Shown: one piece after another, positions 57,872-64,000 of the stretch | How positions within the stretch are numbered: position 1 is the first letter of the stretch | Layout: each line of letters begins with the position of its first letter | Source: Macrotis lagotis | Lineage: Eukaryota > Chordata > Mammalia > Peramelemorphia > Peramelidae | Direction: 5' to 3' | Assembly: GCF_037893015.1 (NCBI RefSeq) | Contig: NC_133660.1 | Location: forward strand, 282,473,067 to 282,537,066 | DNA: 64,000 nt | Notes under the pieces: model-generated | Databases searched by the model: none | What the model was told of the DNA's origin: nothing | Seen by the model: only the letters and a program-made list of their open reading frames with translations | Position numbers and translations under genes: made by a program

Positions 57872-58073
57872 ACCCAGTATCCATCCCAGCCAAGGTAGAG
57901 GCTATAAAAAAAAGATTTCTGTGGCCAGAGGAACCCTTTCTATTTGTTCTGTAATAAGACCAGATTCTTTAAGGTTGATAGACCCTGGTTTGGAAGGCAT
58001 GTTTTTGTATATCTGTCTTTGCTATTCCTTCTCAGGAAATAGGTCTTAGTAAAAGTTAAGGATGAAAGGAAGT

Positions 58074-58203
58074 GCTGCTAGATGGTGCAGTGGATCTGGA
58101 GGTCTGGAGGACCTGAGTTCAAATCCAGTCTCAGACCACTTACTAGTTATGGTGACCCTGGGCAAATCATTTAACCACCCCCTCCCCCTTGCCAAAAAAA
58201 AAT
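58074..58203 (+). mobile_element. Diverged marsupial CORE-SINE
   Basis: 'tgctagatggtgcagtggat', 'gacctgagttcaaatccagt' and a tail near 'ccttgccaaaaaaaaa'. Older than most other copies. Confidence 0.75.
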
Positions 58204-59568
58204 AAGAGTCATTCACTGGTTAATAAAGGTGGTCACTGGTCAATTGAAACTGAGGGAGGAGGAGATGAACTAAAAGGGCTCATGAGTGATAGGAGGACAA
58301 TCAGTCCTCAGCTTCACCCTGGTAGCTGTCCTCTGAGGATCCGCCCTTGGCTGTGTAAGTGGTACCCGGAGGGTGAACTCCAGAACCTGCGTACATAAGT
58401 GAATGCAGAATCAATATAGACATTTGTCAGAGAGATAATACTGAAATACTAAAACTACAGGTCTGACCAGAACATTCAGTGTGGCCCCTTTGCCCTTTGG
58501 ATAAAATACAGATCTTTGTCTCTGTTCTTAAGTCATTTATGATTGTCCTTCAGCCAAACTTTCCGGTCTAATTACCCTTTACTCCTTCTTGGGTATGCCT
58601 TGTTCTGCCAAACTGGCTCCCATGTTGGTCCCTGGAGGAACATTACCCTTTATCCTTGCCCTGAGGGGAAGGGGAAGGAGAAGGGTCAGTGGGAACCTTT
58701 CTCCCTACTGATGTATTCCTGCCCACCCCCTGGGATTGACCTATAAAAACCTGCAGACAAACTTTGTCTCCCACAATATAAAAGCCCACAGACCCAGCTT
58801 CAGTACATGTCCCCACCTAGCCAAGCCAAAGCATCTTACATTCAGGTTTGGGTTAGCTGGGCTCTGATGTGTCCTGGAATCAGACCAAGATGGGGATCAC
58901 CCAAAATGGTGACAAGGTAGAATAAATGTCAATTCCTTTCCTGTTTGTAGGAGGGATTGTTCTACCAGGGATTAATCAGGAAGCACTGGGTTCTAATCCT
59001 ACCTCTGCCACTTAAGATCCATGTGACCCTGGGAAACTCACATTTAACCTGTCTAACCTTGAGCAGATTTCTAAGCCTAAATCCTAGACTGTGGTGGGAG
59101 AGAAAATTTGCACCCTGATTCAATCAGAGATCCTGTATACATTGATTTAATAAACCCAATAGTCAAAGTAGAAATGGGCATGAAGGTATTTCTGTGCCCA
59201 GAGGTTCAGCACCAGGCTGATGTAATATCCATGATCTCTTTCAAGATAAGATTGTAAGGGTAGAGGCTATGATGAAAGATTTCCCTGGCCAGAGGGACTC
59301 TTTTTTTTATCTGCTTGCAAATATAAATCTCCCCATTTTATTGAGTCATGGGTACGGCACAGACATCCTGGAAGAGGACGATTCCCTTGCTCCATGGAAA
59401 TCTGTAGCATAGCTGTTAAGGCACAAAAGCCTGAGACCAGAGGGTGAACTCCCCCATAATGGAACTCTGGACAGCACTTTTCTTCCCCTATTAAGACTGG
59501 GACATGAAACAGCCCTCCCAAGTTGAGGAGCACCTCCCTAGGAGCTGTGATGGATGCCAGAGCATCTT
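58204..59568. other. Intergenic stretch with L2 and MIR remnants
   Basis: An L2-like part lies at about 58,490-58,720 and a MIR-like part at about 58,950-59,090. No gene seen. Confidence 0.45.
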
Positions 59569-59581
59569 AAGATAGGTTTAT

Positions 59582-59752
59582 GGGGGCAGCTAGATGGTGC
59601 AGTGGATAGAGCACCGGCCCTCACTGGCCCTGGAGTCAGGAGGACCTGAGTTCAAATCCGACCTCTGACACTTAATAATGACCTAGCTGTGTGGCCTTGG
59701 GCAAGCCACTTAACCCCATTTGCCTTGCCCAAAAAAAACCAACCCTAAAACA
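59582..59752 (+). mobile_element. Marsupial CORE-SINE
   Basis: Flanked by a perfect 13-bp duplication 'aagataggtttat' at 59569-59581 and 59753-59765. It has a small internal duplication around 'ccggccctcactggccctgg'. Confidence 0.92.
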
Positions 59753-60291
59753 AAGATAGGTTTATCACACTGAGGCAGTTCTCTTTGGACCCCACCAACA
59801 ATTTTATGGTCTTTTGTCTAATTCCTATAAATGTGTCCCAAAATTTCAGTTTGTGACCTGTTTCCTAGCAGGACACCCATGCATGCATGCATAACTGAAA
59901 ACCTAGAGAATAATAAATATTTATGTAACCTAATTACATTTGTTTTTTTTTCTTAAGACCAAACTCTGAAGGCTGACACAAGTTGGCCTAATTCTGTTCA
60001 TTCCCTATTAAGGAATTTTGGAGGTTAACACATTAGTTTAATTCTTAGTAGGATCATGATTAAACTCATGAAAAATGTCAACTCCTAAATTCCAGAGTTT
60101 CTCCTTCCTCCCTCCTTTCTCCGTATATCATTTATGCCTTGATCCCTCTCAGACTTATCTGCTCCAAGTTCAAGATGATCAAGATAATTACCACAATAGT
60201 CATGAGCCCCAACTGGCGCCACTGTCTTCAATGCTTACCTTGGACAGACATTATGGTTGCATTTTGTACACCCCATTAGAATGGGAATTCC

Positions 60292-62082
60292 TAACTAATG
60301 AGAAAAGTGCAAAGGAAGGCGGCCTGGCTATACTGAATCTCAAACTATGCTATAAAGCATCAGTGATGAGAATTATTTACTATTCACTAAGAAATGATGA
60401 TGGCTCGGTGGAATAAATTAGGTTCACAAGACACAGTAGTAAACAACCATAGTAATCAGCTGGCTGATAAACTCAAAGACTCCAGCTTCTGGGATATGAA
60501 CTCAGTATTTGACAAAAGCTGTTGGGAAAACGAGAAGATAACATGGCAGAAACTAGGCATAGACCGATATCTCACACCCTGTGCCAACATAAGGTCAAAA
60601 TGATTACAGGAATTAGACAAGAAGGGTGATACCATGAGTCAATTAGAAGAGCCAGGAATCATCTACCTGTCAAATGTTTGGAAAGTCAAAGAATTTATGA
60701 TCCAACAAGAGATTTATGACCAAACAGAGGACATTATGAAATGCAAAATGGAAAGTCTTCATTAAATTACATTGAAAAATTTTTACACAGATAAAATCAA
60801 TGCAAACAAAGTAAGAAAGGAAATCAGAAAGCTGGGAAGAAATTTTTATAGTCAGTGTTTCTGATAAAGGCCTCATTTCTAAAATATAGAGAGAATTGAG
60901 TCAAATTTATAAGAATCCAAGTCAATCCCCAATTGATAAATGGTCAAAGCATATGTACAGGTGGTTTGCAGATGTACAAATTAAAGCTATCTGTAGTCAT
61001 ATAAAAAATGTTCCAAATCACTATTTTTTGGGGCTAGGCAATGGGGTGACTTGCCCAAGATCACACAGCTAAGTCATTATTAAATGTCTGAGGTCACATT
61101 TGAACTCAGGTCCTCCTGACTCCAGGGCTGGTGTATCTACTGCACCGCCTAGCCACTCCCCCAAATCACTATTAATTAGAGAAATGCAAATGAAAACAAC
61201 TCTGAGATACACACCTCACCCATATCAGATTGGTTAATGTGACAAAAAAAGGGAAATGATCATTGTTGGAGGGAATGTGGGAAATGTTAGACACTAATGT
61301 ACTATTGGTGGAGTTGTGAACTCATCCAACCATCCTGGAGAACAATTTGGATCATGCCCAAAGGGCAATGAAACTGTGCATACCCTTTGATTCCTCAATA
61401 CCACTACCAAGGCTGTATCCCAAAGCGATCACAAAAAAAGGGAAAAGACCTACATATACAAGGATATTAATAGATGGGTTTTAAATTGTTTTTTTTTTGT
61501 GATGGCAAAGAATTGGAAGTTTGGGGGGATGCCCTTCAACTGAGGAATGTTGAGCAAGTTGTAGTATATAAATATAATGTAATACTATTGTTCTATAAGA
61601 AACAATGAGCAGCCAGATTTCAGAAAAATATGGAAAGAATTACATGAACTTATGCTAAGTGAAGTGATCAGAACCAGGAGGACATTCCATACAATAACAG
61701 CAACATAATGTGATAATCAACTATGATGGACTTAATTCTTCTCAGTGATATAGCAATCAAAACCAATTTTAAAAGATTTGTGATGGAAAATGTCATCTAG
61801 AGAAAGAACCATGGAGTCTGGGTGCAGATCAACGCATACTACTTTCACTTTTTTGTTTTTTGTTTTTTCTTTCTCCTGGTTTTTCCATTTGGCTCTGATT
61901 CTTCTTTCACAGTGTGACTAATATGGAAATATGTATAACATGATTGAGCATGTATAACCTTTATCAAATTGCTTGCTTTCATACAGCAGGGGGTAGGGAA
62001 CGGTGAAAGGGAGAAAACTTCACAAAAATGAATGTTCAAAACTATTTTTACATATAATTGGAAAAAATAAATCTAAAAAAAG
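60292..62082 (+). mobile_element. 5'-truncated old L1 (ORF2 end plus 3'UTR), interrupted by a SINE
   Basis: Starts in ORF2 reading GGLAILNLKLCYKASVMRI, which matches the L1 ORF2 C-terminal third. It continues to a 3'UTR and an A-rich tail. Flanked by 'agaatgggaattcc' at 60278-60291 and 'agaatgtgaattcc' at 62083-62096. Many stops and frameshifts. Confidence 0.88.
61026..61160 (-). mobile_element. Marsupial CORE-SINE inside L1
   Basis: Reverse copy flanked by a perfect 13-bp duplication 'ccaaatcactatt' at 61013-61025 and 61161-61173. Confidence 0.9.
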
Positions 62083-62509
62083 AGAATGTGAATTCCATGA
62101 GTGCATGGGCTATTTTTGCCTTTCTTTTTTTTTCCCTTTACAGCCACTACAATGCTTCGCATTTAGTTTAAACTACTTAATATTTTTTGACTGATTGCTG
62201 ACTCTGTAGCCAGTCAGAGGTCACACTTTATTCAAAGCCATGGAATTTAATGAATCATTTTCCCCACTGACATAGGGCAATGTTCCCATAAATGCATATA
62301 CCATTAGTGGAGAGAGTGAGCCAGATGGGATCATGTCTAATGACTCAGAATAATGCTTTGGCCCTGCACTGATCTTGATCTGCTCCTCCAAGGCCAGGCC
62401 CAGGATCCTTCCATGAGCCTGTTCAGCTCCAGGAATGTTGCTCCAGGGCTTGTTGGTTCTCTTCCCCACTGGGTGAAATGTTTCTGCCTCTGGGCTTCCA
62501 ATCTGTTAG

Positions 62510-62588
62510 ATTTAATGGCTAAAATCATTAGACAAGTAAATCCTAAACATTTTTATATGCTAGTAGCTATATTAAGATTAGAGCTAGG
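62510..62588 (+). repeat. Duplicated segment, copy 1
   Basis: About 80 bp from 'gttagatttaatgg' to 'gagctagga', repeated with about 85% identity at 62,950-63,030. Confidence 0.75.
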
Positions 62589-62599
62589 AAAAACTAAAG

Positions 62600-62945
62600 G
62601 AAACTAGAAAGTCTGCGAAGTGAAGTTCAGGAGAATGGACAGAGAAGAGAGAGAATCCTGTGTGGGGAACAAATGGGTCAATATGACTAGACTGGACAGT
62701 ATGTAGAGAGGAGGCAAGAATGGGTAAGGAGTCTGGAAAGGGGCCAGATGCTGAAGGGTCTTGAATGCCCAACAGAAGGGCTTCCTATGTGCTCCTGACC
62801 CACAGGATCAGATGGAAAGTCCTTTGCTGGGCATTCAAAGAGTGAGAAGCAAGGCTTTTAACAAATTCCTTTGACAGCTAAGCAGAGGATGGTCTGGAAT
62901 CAGGCAGATGCCCATCTGGAAGAACAAAGATCATTCCAATCTGCT
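62600..62945 (+). mobile_element. L2 fragment
   Basis: 'ggccagatgctgaagggtct' and neighbouring sequence resemble the LINE2 3' end. Confidence 0.55.
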
Positions 62946-62949
62946 AGAT

Positions 62950-63030
62950 TTAAGTGGTTAAAAATCATTAGACAAGTAAATCCTAAGCATTTTTTATATT
63001 CTAGTAGCCATGTTAGAATTAGAGCTAGGA
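62950..63030 (+). repeat. Duplicated segment, copy 2
   Basis: Second copy of 62,510-62,588. It ends exactly where a truncated L1 has inserted. Confidence 0.75.
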
Positions 63031-63381
63031 TGGACTCGCTCATCCCTTCAATGCAACAATCAGGGACAATTTGGGACTGTCTGCAGTGGAGAATACCATC
63101 TGTGTCCAGAGAAAGAACTGTGGAGTTTGAACAAAGACCAAGGACTGTTACCGTCAAATAAGGGAAAAAAACATTATCTTATTATGGAATTTTACTATCT
63201 CATACTCTATTTTTCTTCCTTAAGGATAGGATTTCTCTGTCATCACATTCAGCTTAGATCAATGTATACCATGGAACCAATGTAAAGGCTAACCAGACTG
63301 CCTTCTGTGAGGGTGGGGGAGGGAAGCAAGATTAGGGGAAAAATTGTAACTCAAAATAAATAAAATCTTTCTTAAAAAAAA
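63031..63381 (+). mobile_element. Short 5'-truncated L1 3'UTR copy
   Basis: Begins 'tggactcgctcatcccttca' and ends 'aaaatctttctta'. Same family as 29.2 and 36.4 kb. Flanked by the perfect 12-bp duplication 'ttagagctagga' at 63019-63030 and 63575-63586; a SINE sits in its tail. Confidence 0.92.
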
Positions 63382-63388
63382 AGCTTAG

Positions 63389-63571
63389 GGGTGGCTAGGT
63401 GGCACAGTGGCTAGAGCACCGGCCCTGGAGTCAGGAGTACCTGGGTTCAAATTCAGTCTCAGACACTTAATAATGACCTAGCTGTGTGACCTTGAGCAAG
63501 CCACTTAACCCCATTGCCTAGCAAAAAAAAAAAAACTAAAAACAAAAACAAAAACAAACCAAAAAAAAAAC
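63389..63571 (+). mobile_element. Marsupial CORE-SINE in the L1 tail
   Basis: Complete copy flanked by 'agcttag' at 63382-63388 and 63572-63578. Confidence 0.9.
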
Positions 63572-63586
63572 AGCTTAGAGCTAGGA

Positions 63587-64000
63587 TTGTAAAACATTGC
63601 AATAATCCAGGCAGGACAGGATGAGACCCTCAGCTGGGGTGGTGGCTGCCTGTGTAGACTGCATGGGTCAGGAAAGAAGAATGAGCAGGACTTCTTGATG
63701 ATTGGTATCCATATATATTTAATGAGGAGATGGAGTCAAAGATAACGCAGTTTGGGACCTGAGGGACAGAGAAGATAACTGTGCCCTCCACAGTCATAAA
63801 TAAAGCTGTCCAAATCAGGAGAGCTGAGGGCAGGAGGAAGTGAATGTGATCCATATGGGATACTGGAAGGGTAAGATGCCAATGGCACCTCTGACAGGAG
63901 ATGGTAATTAAGCAGTCAGGCATAGAGACCAAAAAAGAGCGGGGTTGGTTCTCAGAGATTCATACACATGCAGATGCGCATTGAATACATGGGAATTGAT
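63587..64000 (+). mobile_element. L2 fragment
   Basis: 'attgcaataatccaggcagg' and 'gggtggtggctgcctgtgta' are recognisable LINE2 3' motifs. Continues to near the window end. Confidence 0.6.

Overview
The window reads as nuclear DNA of a marsupial. It has two intron-containing mammalian genes, and the rest is dominated by marsupial-type CORE-SINEs (conserved head near 'ggggcagctaggtgg', tail near 'ccttgcaaaaa'), marsupial L1 3' ends, and older MIR/L2. The dominant SINE with a 'cctaaaaa' tail looks like WSINE1/Mar1, which would fit an Australian (possibly dasyurid) species. Species cannot be fixed from sequence reading alone.

Region 1 (about 1.3-3.5 kb) is MRPL11 on the plus strand: five coding exons under a CpG-island promoter, encoding a 193-residue mitochondrial ribosomal protein uL11m. 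Region 2 (about 5.4-11.5 kb) is NPAS4 on the minus strand: eight coding exons, 795 residues, a neuronal activity-induced bHLH-PAS transcription factor. The two genes are convergent and their poly(A) signals lie about 1.9 kb apart. This matches the human order SLC29A2 - NPAS4 - MRPL11, although no SLC29A2 exon was found here. The last NPAS4 coding exon is only 29 coding bases and is easy to miss; a naive open frame runs into intron 7 instead.

Region 3 (11.5-28 kb) is the head side of NPAS4 and is rich in apparent regulatory sequence. It holds a TATA box with two CRE-like sites, a c-fos-type CArG box with an AP-1 site, a MEF2/AP-1 cluster about 3 kb upstream, two RFX-type X-boxes, and an isolated CpG island at about 26.8-27.3 kb with both a perfect CArG box and a perfect CRE. 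Together these look like the control landscape of an immediate-early gene. They are motif matches, not demonstrated elements.

Region 4 (28-64 kb) is AT-rich, gene-poor and packed with transposable elements. It contains many SINEs with readable target-site duplications, 5'-truncated L1s, a HAL1-like half-LINE, two copies of one LTR-like repeat, a probable solo LTR, L2 and MIR remnants, and microsatellites. I found no convincing protein-coding exon there. No wholly new system was found. The best leads are the cis-regulatory clusters upstream of NPAS4 and several unusual retroposon structures.
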